64,000 bases of DNA from the NCBI GenBank assembly GCA_963763115.1, contig CAVXNM010000026.1, positions 1-64,000 on the forward strand, read 5' to 3'. Under the pieces are notes generated by a model that worked only from the letters and a program-made list of their open reading frames with translations, was not told the DNA's origin and searched no databases. Made by a program: the position numbers and the translations under genes. Shown piece after piece: positions 18,554-25,610 of the stretch (position 1 is the stretch's first letter; each line of letters begins with the position of its first letter). The DNA comes from CAVQCA01 sp963763115 (GTDB taxonomy: Bacteria > Pseudomonadota > Gammaproteobacteria > UBA9214).

Positions 18554-18715
18554 TCATTTGCCTTTTCCCTTCAGGTACAGGACGCGAGCTACAATGAAGC
18601 ACCCGAGTACCAGCAGGCCATACGGGTAGGGAATGTAGCCCAGAGAAAACCCCGTGACGCTTGCGGCGAGCAGAAGGGACAGCGTAATCAGGAGAGGGTC
18701 TGTTGTCTTGTTCAT
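18554..18715 (-). CDS. Small two-helix membrane protein
   Basis: A 53-aa product from the ATG at 18715. DPLLITLSLLLAASVTGFSL and YGLLVLGCFIVARVLYL form two membrane segments separated by a GYIPYPYG turn. It ends in KGKGK. The ribosome site is weak. A longer frame upstream has no membrane or domain signal and is not used. Confidence 0.45.
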   Translation of the reverse strand: MNKTTDPLLITLSLLLAASVTGFSLGYIPYPYGLLVLGCFIVARVLYLKGKGK

Positions 18716-19400
18716 GACGCGATCGTCAGGCACGGTCTGTGCCGTGAGATCTCCCGCCTCCCTTGAGGTGATTGCCGGTGCACCTCCCCGGCAGTGCGAT
18801 GCCAAGGGATTTGACTTTTACGCGGCCATGTGGGGTCACAGAGGCAGCCAGTCACCTCAGCGAACAGTCGCAGAGTTGAGGGTTTGACCGTCACCGCCAG
18901 AAAAAAACTCTGGGCATACGTGGAACCAAAAGCCGGCAGACTGCATCATGCGCCGCCGGTATTATCCCAGACGTCGGAGAGCACCGCGCGCAACCGCATA
19001 CTATCCCCCAACGCCTCCAGTTTGCGCCGTGCCACTGCATTGCGCCTGCTTTGCGTCGCTCGCGAGGAACGGGGGTACCAAGATTGTACTGCCTTAAATG
19101 TGTCGACCTGACTCTCCAGGATGAGTTCACCTCCTGAGAATCCTGCCTTGCCGATCAGCCGGCGCGTAATGGGTGTATCGTGATGAAGACGCCACACAGT
19201 GATTGGATTTAACCGTGTTTACAGGCCTCATCCCCAGGCAACAGGAAGTGGAGCCTAAACGCACAAACTCAACGAGTAGTCAACCCGGTCGAACCAGATG
19301 TGGTCGATCCTTATTGCACTGTTCGTGGTTGTTACCCGGGCGGACGGAAACCCCGTAATCCCGTCCGCCCGCATTGTCCACAAAGTGTCTAATTATTCGG
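18716..19400. other. No recognised gene
   Basis: A minus-strand frame at 18946-19197 (83 aa, MWRLHHDTPITRRLIGKAG) is open but has no ribosome site or family resemblance. Nothing else is supported. Confidence 0.3.
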
Positions 19401-19523
19401 TTAGAGTGCGATCACCGCTGCCGCACTCATCAGCAACAGCAAGGGGGTTGTCAAAAACCCTAATACTATCTTTGTGATAAGGAGATCTTCCCGGTTCATC
19501 GAATGCGTTGCAACGTGTCTCAT
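19401..19523 (-). CDS. 40-aa membrane peptide divergent from MerR gene
   Basis: Too short for usual gene calls. MRHVATHSMNREDLLITK, then a single hydrophobic segment IVLGFLTTPLLLLMSAAAVI, then the stop at 19401. A good sigma-70 promoter (TTGACA, 17-bp spacer, TATTGT at 19603-19575 on the minus strand) reads into it and overlaps the promoter of the MerR regulator. That arrangement makes it a likely regulatory target. Confidence 0.5.
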   Translation of the reverse strand: MRHVATHSMNREDLLITKIVLGFLTTPLLLLMSAAAVIAL

Positions 19524-19574
19524 GGCGAAGTCCTCAGTGTTGGTGGAGCACCAGGATATCTGGTGTTGTCTAGG

Positions 19575-19620
19575 ACAATAGTGGTCAATTGAGAAGTTGT
19601 CAAGGTTTTGTATAATACAA
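19575..19620. promoter_or_regulatory. Overlapping divergent promoters and palindromic operator
   Basis: Minus strand: TTGACA (19603-19598), 17 bp, TATTGT (19580-19575). Plus strand: TTGAGA (19589-19594), 16 bp, TATAAT (19611-19616). The plus -10 lies inside the palindrome TTGTATAATACAA (19608-19620), a plausible operator for the MerR-type protein encoded just downstream. Confidence 0.6.
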
Positions 19621-19690
19621 TTGTTAATTTCATCGTCTCCGCTATGAAATTATTCCCGACTGCCCTCGGCCATACTGACTGGAAACCGCC

Positions 19691-20665
19691 ATGAATGAAC
19701 CAATCGAGAATAGTTCAATCCGTTACCGCATAGGTGCCGTGGCAAGACTCACCGGGATTTCTCCGGATGCGCTGCGTATCTGGGAGCGACGCTATGCGGC
19801 CGTTTCGCCGCAGCGGTCACCCCAGGGCGGGCGGCTCTACAGCGCCGGAGACATGGAACGACTGCGCCTGATGAAGCAGTTGGTGGATGCCGGTGACGCC
19901 ATCGGCGAGGTCGCGGGCCTCGACACCGAGACGTTAGAGGACCGGCTGAAAGCGGCGCGCCGCCTACCGCTCCGGAATGCACCCACGCAGAGGTCCCCCT
20001 GTCGGGTGGCTGTCGTGGGCGAAGCACTGGCCGACACGCTGCGAGTGGCTGGCGATACCCCGGCCGGCATCACACTGGTGGCCAGTTACCGGGATGTCAC
20101 CGACTACGAGGCCCGCGGCAGCGACGCCGAAGCCGACGTGCTGGTGATCGAACAGGCGACGCTGCACGGGGATATCGCCGCCCGCATGGTCGACTGGCTG
20201 ATCCGTGCAAAGGCAGCGCATGCAGTGGTGGTGTACCGCTACGCCTCCCGGGAGACACTCGCGCAACTGCCCGCTTCGACGTGTTCGGCCCTGTGCGCTC
20301 CAGTGGATCCGTGCACACTGCAGACGCATTGCCTGGCGATGTGGCACGCAGGTCAGCCAGCCCCCGAAGCGGCAAGCCCAGGGAGCGCAGGGTTCACCCT
20401 GCCCGCGCCATCGCGGCGCTACGACGATGAGGCGCTGGCGACACTGTCCTCGCTGTCATCTACCGTCAAGTGCGCATGTCCGCGCCACCTTGCTGAACTG
20501 ATTACCAGCCTTTCCGCGTTCGAGCGCTACAGTATGGAGTGTGAAAGCCGCAGTCCCCGAGACGCTGCGCTGCATGCCTATTTGCATACCACCACGTCGC
20601 ATGCGCGGCACATGATCGAAGAGGCGCTAGGTCATGTGATCGAGATGGAGAACATTAAAATCTGA
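19691..20665 (+). CDS. MerR-type regulator with CarH/LitR-like architecture
   Basis: A 324-aa transcription factor. The N-terminal winged helix (YRIGAVARLTGISPDALRIW, ERRYAAVSPQRS, GGRLYSAGDMERLRLMKQL) is the MerR DNA-binding domain with the ALRxWERRY signature of the CarH/LitR light-response branch. The remaining 230 aa contain an alternating alpha/beta region (CRVAVVGEALADTL, DVLVIEQATLHGDIAARMVD) that could be a degenerate B12-type domain. I do not see the DxHxxG cobalamin motif. The C-terminus has a CACP pair. Predicted to autoregulate and control the 40-aa membrane peptide at 19401-19523. Confidence 0.75.
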   Translation: MNEPIENSSIRYRIGAVARLTGISPDALRIWERRYAAVSPQRSPQGGRLYSAGDMERLRLMKQLVDAGDAIGEVAGLDTETLEDRLKAARRLPLRNAPTQRSPCRVAVVGEALADTLRVAGDTPAGITLVASYRDVTDYEARGSDAEADVLVIEQATLHGDIAARMVDWLIRAKAAHAVVVYRYASRETLAQLPASTCSALCAPVDPCTLQTHCLAMWHAGQPAPEAASPGSAGFTLPAPSRRYDDEALATLSSLSSTVKCACPRHLAELITSLSAFERYSMECESRSPRDAALHAYLHTTTSHARHMIEEALGHVIEMENIKI

Positions 20666-20780
20666 CGCCTGAATAGCCAGGAGAGAACGAAATGAGGTCT
20701 CGACCGGCCCGCCGGGCCAGGAGGTGAAGTCCGCAGGCTTCCGCAGAAACCCCCGCAGCTACGCGGGACTCTGCAATGAA

Positions 20781-20808
20781 AAAGGCCAACCGAGAGTGGT
20801 TGGCCTTT
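20781..20808. terminator. Hairpin after MerR gene
   Basis: AAAGGCCAACC-GAGAGT-GGTTGGCCTTT is a perfect 11-bp stem. The T tract is short, so efficiency on either strand is uncertain. Confidence 0.65.
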
Positions 20809-21255
20809 ATGAATTGGTGGTGGGGCGGCAGCGGACACCAAACAGACCTATATCAACGCGTTAGGAGCAGTGCAAACTGCTGCGGAAAGTTGTGGAATCG
20901 AGTCGTAGCCGTTCGAATTCGTTGCAGATTTACCCTCCGACAGTGTCTGTGAACAATTTACGGATCTAGCTCGGGTCTGATTTCGGAGGGTGGAATCGAA
21001 CCGGCGTCCGCTTAAGCGTGCTGGCGGCCGAAGCGTGCCGGCATCCATGGCACTGTCTGGATGCCCAAAAGTCGTATTTGACCATCGGTTTGGATTTGGT
21101 AGGGGAAAGGCATCTGCCTGACGCTTAGTGGATCTGTTGTTACCAAGCTCTATAGGCAGCGCATCTGTCCGCCAGGCATACTTGACTTTATTCTTCTTGT
21201 TAACGCGTTCAAGTACGAGGTCGCCCGTCTGCACTACCTTAACAAGTTCGCCGGG

Positions 21256-21689
21256 TTGGGTGAGTTGAAAGAGGTTGTGTTCCGCGCGGGGTCCGTAGGG
21301 GAGATTGCGCAGGAACATGAACAGCGCATTGATGCGCAACTCCGGGATATCTATACGGATCTGGTCGATGAAGTGGGGCGCTCGGCCTCATTGATCAGAC
21401 AGATTGCCGACAGCCTGGTGGAGGAGCAGATACTCGATGCGCACGATATCGAAAGGCTCGTGCAGTGTCTGACTTTCTGTCGCAGCATGAACTGGATGAA
21501 CCGATCGTTATTAATCTACAAGCTATGCCGCATGCCGTGATGAATCCTCACGAACTCTTTCATACAATGCACAGGGTAAATCGCCAGGTACTGCATGTCG
21601 ACGAGCTTGCAAATGATGACCTGAAGGCCATAAGCAACAACAAATCGCCTGCCGACCATGCGCAATACAATGACGAACTCGATGATTGA
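21256..21689 (+). pseudogene. Unrecognised small helical protein, apparently frameshifted
   Basis: Two overlapping plus-strand frames look like one product. The first part (GELKEVVFRAGSVGEIAQEH, RQIADSLVEEQILDAHDIERL) is helical and open for many codons upstream of its first start. The second (MSDFLSQHELDEPIVINLQA, ELANDDLKAISNNKSP, acidic tail YNDELDD) begins at a GTG at 21465. The shift lies near 21470. The second frame alone could be an intact 74-aa gene. It ends 24 bases before the likely start of the ADP-ribosyltransferase-like gene, so it may be its partner. An opposing minus-strand frame (20848-21339) cannot be excluded. Confidence 0.4.
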
Positions 21690-21712
21690 ACGCGCAGCCA
21701 TTCCACGACATC

Positions 21713-22366
21713 ATGCGTCGCAAACCGAAACATAAGCAACCTGCGCCAGGAGTACCTGCATTGCGGCCGGCCAGGTTGGCGGCCTGTTACTACCACGGCA
21801 CTGATGAGCAATATGCCTGGTCGATCATGACGCACGGCTTCACCCTGGCGAACGAGCGCTGGGGGCGAGGCTGGGGTAATGGCGTCTACCTGAGTGGTAC
21901 CGATGACTTCGCTTCGACCTGGGGGCGGATCATTATCCGCTGTCAACTCCAGGCAGGCACCCGCTTGCTATGGCACGAGGACTATGATTACAAGGTCATC
22001 GATTCCCTGCGCAGGGAGTTCGGCAAAGACATCGTATCGCCGACGTTCTGGATGGTCATGCCGCATAACAAGCAGTTCACCCGCATTGAGGTAACCCAGC
22101 TCTGGCACTATCTCGTCGCCCGTTTCTACGAAAGCCCGCGCCGCTTTCGGGCCGGCAGATTCGAATGCCTGCAGAAAAACTATTCACGCATCTACGAGCA
22201 GTTAAGGCGGCATGGCTACGACGCTGTCGGATTCCGTGACACTGACTGGCCCGAATTGCTGGTATTCAATCCCGCGCGAGTACAACCGCTATCCGCCCAT
22301 CGCTGGAGCCAGATAACCCACCGCCTGGGCGCGCCGATTCCCGTATGGCGTTTGAAGTCGATGTAA
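21713..22366 (+). CDS. PARP-like ADP-ribosyltransferase-fold protein
   Basis: A 217-aa protein from the ATG at 21713; an alternative TTG at 21686 overlaps the upstream stop. It has the pattern of the diphtheria-toxin/PARP class: CYYHGTDEQYAWSIMTHGF (motif-1 His with the HGT signature), WGNGVYLSGTDDFASTW (motif-2 Tyr) and WPELLVFNPARVQPL (motif-3 Glu before the final strand). This predicts transfer of ADP-ribose from NAD to an unknown target. The middle segment (HNKQFTRIEVTQLWHYLVAR) is unfamiliar. It could be a toxin, a modification enzyme or an inactive relative. A strong terminator separates it from the convergent P450 gene. Confidence 0.65.
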   Translation: MRRKPKHKQPAPGVPALRPARLAACYYHGTDEQYAWSIMTHGFTLANERWGRGWGNGVYLSGTDDFASTWGRIIIRCQLQAGTRLLWHEDYDYKVIDSLRREFGKDIVSPTFWMVMPHNKQFTRIEVTQLWHYLVARFYESPRRFRAGRFECLQKNYSRIYEQLRRHGYDAVGFRDTDWPELLVFNPARVQPLSAHRWSQITHRLGAPIPVWRLKSM

Positions 22367-22379
22367 AAGGGTGTTGTGT

Positions 22380-22440
22380 AAAAGGGTTCGGAGCACATTT
22401 ACTGCTAATATCAGGGATAAATGTGCTCCGACACCCTTTT
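22380..22440. terminator. Strong bidirectional terminator
   Basis: TCGGAGCACATTTA (22388-22401) pairs perfectly with TAAATGTGCTCCGA (22418-22431). The outer AAAAGGG and CCCTTTT extend the stem and supply T tracts on both strands. It lies exactly between two convergent genes. Confidence 0.85.
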
Positions 22441-23681
22441 CACACGTGCAGGCGTACCGGCAGGCTCCGCAGTCCGCGCATCACCAGCCCGGGTGTCCAT
22501 CGCAGCCGTTCGACCGGCTGGTCGAGGCGCAGCTCTGGAAACCGCCTTGACAGCTCGACGAGGGCAATCTCGCCCTCGGCCCGCGCCAGCGCGGCTCCCA
22601 CGCAAAAGTGTATCCCGTAGCCAAATGCCAGGTGATTTGCTGATCTGCCGCGCGTGATGTCGAATATGTGCGCGTCTTCGAAGTAACGCGGATCGCGGTT
22701 GGCAGCCGCCAGCCCGACGAAGACCATGTCGCCCTCGTGGATACAATTGTCATCGAACGTGATATCCGCCGTTGCGTAGCGTGCCGTGGACACCTCGAGC
22801 GGACTCTCGAATCGCAGTATTTCCTCGACCGCCGCCGCCGCACGTCCTGCATCGGCACAGAGTGCCTGCCATTGCGCAGGGTTTCTGAGCAATGCCAGCA
22901 GCCCGTTGCCAATGAGATTTGCAGTCGTTTCATGTCCGGCCATGATCAGCAGGAACGCCATGGAAACCAGCTCTTCTTCAGAGAGTTCCTTGCGACCGTG
23001 CGCGGCCACTAATGCACTGAACAGCGAATCGTCGGGGCTTGAGCGTTTCATGTCGGCGACCCCCAGCAGGTATTCGTGCAGTTCCCCGGCGATCAGCGGT
23101 ACACGCTCCGCGGCGCCGAGGTCGGCAGATGCCAGTCGTGCCGACCAGTGCTGTACACGTGGTACGTCCGCCGCGGTAATGCCCATCAGCTCGCAAATTA
23201 CCATGAGGGGAAGCGGGAGGGCGAAGGTCTGCACGAGGTCCGTTGTGCCGCTGGAGGCGAAAGCATCGATCAGTTGCACGGTAGTCTCCCGGATTCGAGG
23301 GCGCATGCGGTTGATGCGGGTCGAGGTGAGTTCCCTTGCAATGATTGCGCGCAGACGGGTGTGTTCCGGAGGGTCTATCGTGAGCAGGTGGTGAAACAGC
23401 GGGTGCACGGTTCCCTGTTGACTGCAGGCATCCGGATCCTGCCTGCTGGCATGGCTCTTCGCGCGGTCCTTGGACAGGCGCGGGTCATTCAGCAATGCAC
23501 GTGCCGGGGAGCAATCTGTTACCAGCCAGGTTTGCACACCGGTCGGCAAGCGCACCGGAATGATCGAGCGGCCCTGTTTGCGCAAACTGTCGTAGAGCGG
23601 GTAAGGGTTTGCCTTGAACGCCTGGTCCATGATCGGAAGATCGATGTGTTCCGGACAATTTGTCAGGTCAGAGGGTTCCAT
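22440..23681 (-). CDS. Cytochrome P450
   Basis: A 413-aa soluble bacterial P450, a heme monooxygenase expected to hydroxylate or oxidatively crosslink a substrate using external ferredoxin. Visible motifs are I-helix MAGHETTANLIG, ExxR within AVEEILRFESP, and the heme loop FGYGIHFCVGAALARAE with the axial Cys. The length is standard for CYP107/CYP105-like enzymes of secondary metabolism. Transcribed away from the sulfotransferase-RiPP genes; only about 185 bp separate the two starts, so a shared regulatory region is likely. No ferredoxin or reductase is encoded nearby. Confidence 0.95.
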   Translation of the reverse strand: MEPSDLTNCPEHIDLPIMDQAFKANPYPLYDSLRKQGRSIIPVRLPTGVQTWLVTDCSPARALLNDPRLSKDRAKSHASRQDPDACSQQGTVHPLFHHLLTIDPPEHTRLRAIIARELTSTRINRMRPRIRETTVQLIDAFASSGTTDLVQTFALPLPLMVICELMGITAADVPRVQHWSARLASADLGAAERVPLIAGELHEYLLGVADMKRSSPDDSLFSALVAAHGRKELSEEELVSMAFLLIMAGHETTANLIGNGLLALLRNPAQWQALCADAGRAAAAVEEILRFESPLEVSTARYATADITFDDNCIHEGDMVFVGLAAANRDPRYFEDAHIFDITRGRSANHLAFGYGIHFCVGAALARAEGEIALVELSRRFPELRLDQPVERLRWTPGLVMRGLRSLPVRLHV

Positions 23682-23866
23682 GTAGAGTCAATCAGCAATA
23701 TCAGTCAATCGGTTGTCAAGTAAACCCGGACAGGGCAGGACGGGATGATGAAAACAGCATACAGCCAGTGTTGCGGGCATGCCAGCGATTGCCGGCTGCC
23801 CTTGACCCTCCGCTTTCACCTGTCGCGCGGCGCGGTCGATACCTTCCAGATTGCGGGTATCACTGC

Positions 23867-24937
23867 ATGAACCTTTCCCGCAGCGGACCGGAATTTCCCG
23901 AGTGCACGGGGCTATGGCAGACGCCGGAATGGTTCCCGATGAACCTCTTGCCCCGAGAAAACAAAATGGTACTCGTGCCCGTATCGGAACTGCTCTACCG
24001 GGAGGTCAATTTCCTGGACGACAGGGAATTACCGGTGGACGGTCTCATCGAGCTGCCACTGGACCGGGTAATCCGAATGTCGGCACGAATCCGCGCGCCA
24101 CACACACCGGTACACTGCATCTATCACATTGCGTTCTGTGGATCGACGCTCATCGCGCGCTGCCTTGATCAGCTTACGGGAACGCTGGTTCTCAAGGAGC
24201 CGCTGTCCTTTCACGAGATGGCCTGCCAGAAGCGCCTTGCAGCTTCTTCTGCACAGGAATGTGCGCTATGGCGCAGGTCATTCGACCTGCTCATGACGCT
24301 GCTGGGTCGTACTTTCCGTACCGACCAGGCCGTGATCGTCAAGCCGACGGATGCTTCAACCAACCTGATCGGAGACGTGCTGGCGCGTAACGAGGAGTCA
24401 CGGGCCATTTTCCTTTATGTCGGACTCGAAGAGTTCCTCATCGCGATGCTGCCTGATGAAACCAGGATGGGGTTCGTGATAGACCGGCTTGCGGAGCTGG
24501 GTGTACATTTCCCCGGCAAGCCGCTGTTCAGCGAGCAGGGTTGGCGCAAGCTGACGTCGCCGGAGCAGGCTGCATGTCTGTGGTTTCTGCACATGTCGCT
24601 GTATGCCAGCATCATGGCAATGAACCCCGAAGCCGGGTGTCGGGCCCTCGACCTCAACCGGTTTCTTCAGGAGCCTGAACATACCCTCGTCTCGTTGGCC
24701 AGGTTCTTTGAGATCCCCGTAACGTTGCAACAGGCCAGGCATGCCATCACTGCAAGCCTGGGTCTGCATTCCAAGGATCAGAAGCTTGCCTACTCGGCCC
24801 GACAACGAGCCAGCAGCCAACGCGAGATTGCGCGCAGATATCGCAGCGAGATCCGCCTGGGTCAGCGCTGGGCCGCACGCCGGCTCGAGCAGGAGGGCCT
24901 GCCGGAGACCCCGCCACTGCCACTGGGAGTCATTTGA
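23867..24937 (+). CDS. Sulfotransferase-fold protein in RiPP cluster
   Basis: A 356-aa protein if the ATG at 23867 is used; the frame is open to 23660 but would overlap the P450 start, and 23939 is a further option. The motif YHIAFCGSTLIARCLDQL about 80 residues in is the 5'-phosphosulfate-binding loop of PAPS-dependent sulfotransferase-like proteins. VIVKPTDASTNLIGDVL and FLYVGLEEFLIAML would be the 3'-phosphate region and following strand. Residues after IYH... are otherwise divergent. Inferred to sulfate the cluster product or an intermediate; a nucleotide-binding protein of another role is possible. Confidence 0.7.
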   Translation: MNLSRSGPEFPECTGLWQTPEWFPMNLLPRENKMVLVPVSELLYREVNFLDDRELPVDGLIELPLDRVIRMSARIRAPHTPVHCIYHIAFCGSTLIARCLDQLTGTLVLKEPLSFHEMACQKRLAASSAQECALWRRSFDLLMTLLGRTFRTDQAVIVKPTDASTNLIGDVLARNEESRAIFLYVGLEEFLIAMLPDETRMGFVIDRLAELGVHFPGKPLFSEQGWRKLTSPEQAACLWFLHMSLYASIMAMNPEAGCRALDLNRFLQEPEHTLVSLARFFEIPVTLQQARHAITASLGLHSKDQKLAYSARQRASSQREIARRYRSEIRLGQRWAARRLEQEGLPETPPLPLGVI

Positions 24938-25310
24938 CAAGCATCTGGTTTCACGCTAAATAACTGCAGAATTATCAGTATGTTGGCTAATTAATCGAGG
25001 CGGTGCGCTGTTTTCGTGTAGTCCTGACTCTGCCGGGTGGGCTACCGGGGCCGTACGTCGGCATTGACTATGTCTGGAAGCATTCCGTTAACCGTACGCA
25101 CCGTGCATCGATACGCGGTTGATCTCGTCCTGGCGGCTGTGATAAATAACTATTGCATGGCGTGATAATACGGCTAGCTTCTTATCGGGATACCGGATTA
25201 TTACTACAAGGCAAGTATCGGGGGGCTCGTACACGTCCGGTAACATGCTTCCGCCATGTACGGCAGTGTTACGCAGGTTTGTTACACAGATCAAAGAGGA
25301 GATTTGAAAA
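24938..25310. other. Intergenic region before the precursor gene
   Basis: 373 bp with no gene. It ends in a strong ribosome site (AAAGAGGAGATTTG). It probably contains the promoter of the precursor gene, but no convincing -35/-10 pair could be chosen. Confidence 0.4.
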
Positions 25311-25535
25311 ATGCAAACAGCACATGATCTGGTACGTTTAAAGGTTGATGCATTGCGTTCGGCGATGGCTGCAAGGGAAGTCAACCAGGGGCAGGCAATC
25401 AAGGCGCTGGCTGATATCGCCGCATGCGAATCACCTGTGGATCGTTCAATCAGTAATCCTGACATGCATCGCGGTGACGCGTTGCATATGTGCCCATGGC
25501 ATACCTGTCAAGCAACTCGTCACATCAATTCCTGA
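25311..25535 (+). CDS. Candidate lanthipeptide precursor peptide
   Basis: A 74-aa peptide. Residues 1-37 form a charged amphipathic helix (MQTAHDLVRLKVDALRSAMA, then AREVNQGQAIKALADI), as in class III/IV leaders. The tail has Cys39, Cys61 and Cys66 with Ser41, Ser46, Ser48, Thr65, Thr69 and Ser74; the last 15 residues are MCPWHTCQATRHINS. The exact leader/core border is not visible. The ribosome site AAAGAGGAG is the best in the cluster, as expected for a highly made substrate. It lies just upstream of the LanL/LanKC-type synthetase, separated by a hairpin. There is no labionin SxxSxxxC pattern, so simple lanthionine rings are more likely. Confidence 0.7.
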   Translation: MQTAHDLVRLKVDALRSAMAAREVNQGQAIKALADIAACESPVDRSISNPDMHRGDALHMCPWHTCQATRHINS

Positions 25536-25574
25536 TAGTTCCCATACCCGCGAATTGTGTGTAACGGCGTTTTG

Positions 25575-25603
25575 AACGCGGCAGAGGCTTACTCTGCCGC
25601 GTT
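25575..25603 (+). promoter_or_regulatory. Perfect hairpin between precursor and synthetase
   Basis: AACGCGGCAGAG-GCTTA-CTCTGCCGCGTT: a 12-bp perfect stem with a 5-nt loop, followed by TTTACATG. It may act as a partial terminator or RNA-stability element giving more precursor than enzyme transcript. It also argues against the GTG at 25557, which would place the hairpin inside the coding region, and favours the ATG at 25611. Confidence 0.65.
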
Positions 25604-25610
25604 TACATGT

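Noticed and set aside
20848..21339. 163-aa minus-strand open frame
   Set aside because: No domain or ribosome site; its C-terminal half is low-complexity basic sequence. The opposing plus-strand frame looks at least as good, so neither is firmly called as a gene on that strand.
22786..23723. Long plus-strand frames opposite the P450 gene
   Set aside because: They mirror P450 codons and contain no motifs; P450 signatures are on the minus strand.
23660..23866. Longer N-terminus for the sulfotransferase-fold protein
   Set aside because: Would overlap the divergent P450 start and adds about 69 residues with no family match.
25557..25610. GTG start for the lanthionine synthetase
   Set aside because: It would include the 12-bp hairpin in the coding region and has no ribosome site; conserved domain sequence begins after the ATG at 25611. 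Not fully excluded.
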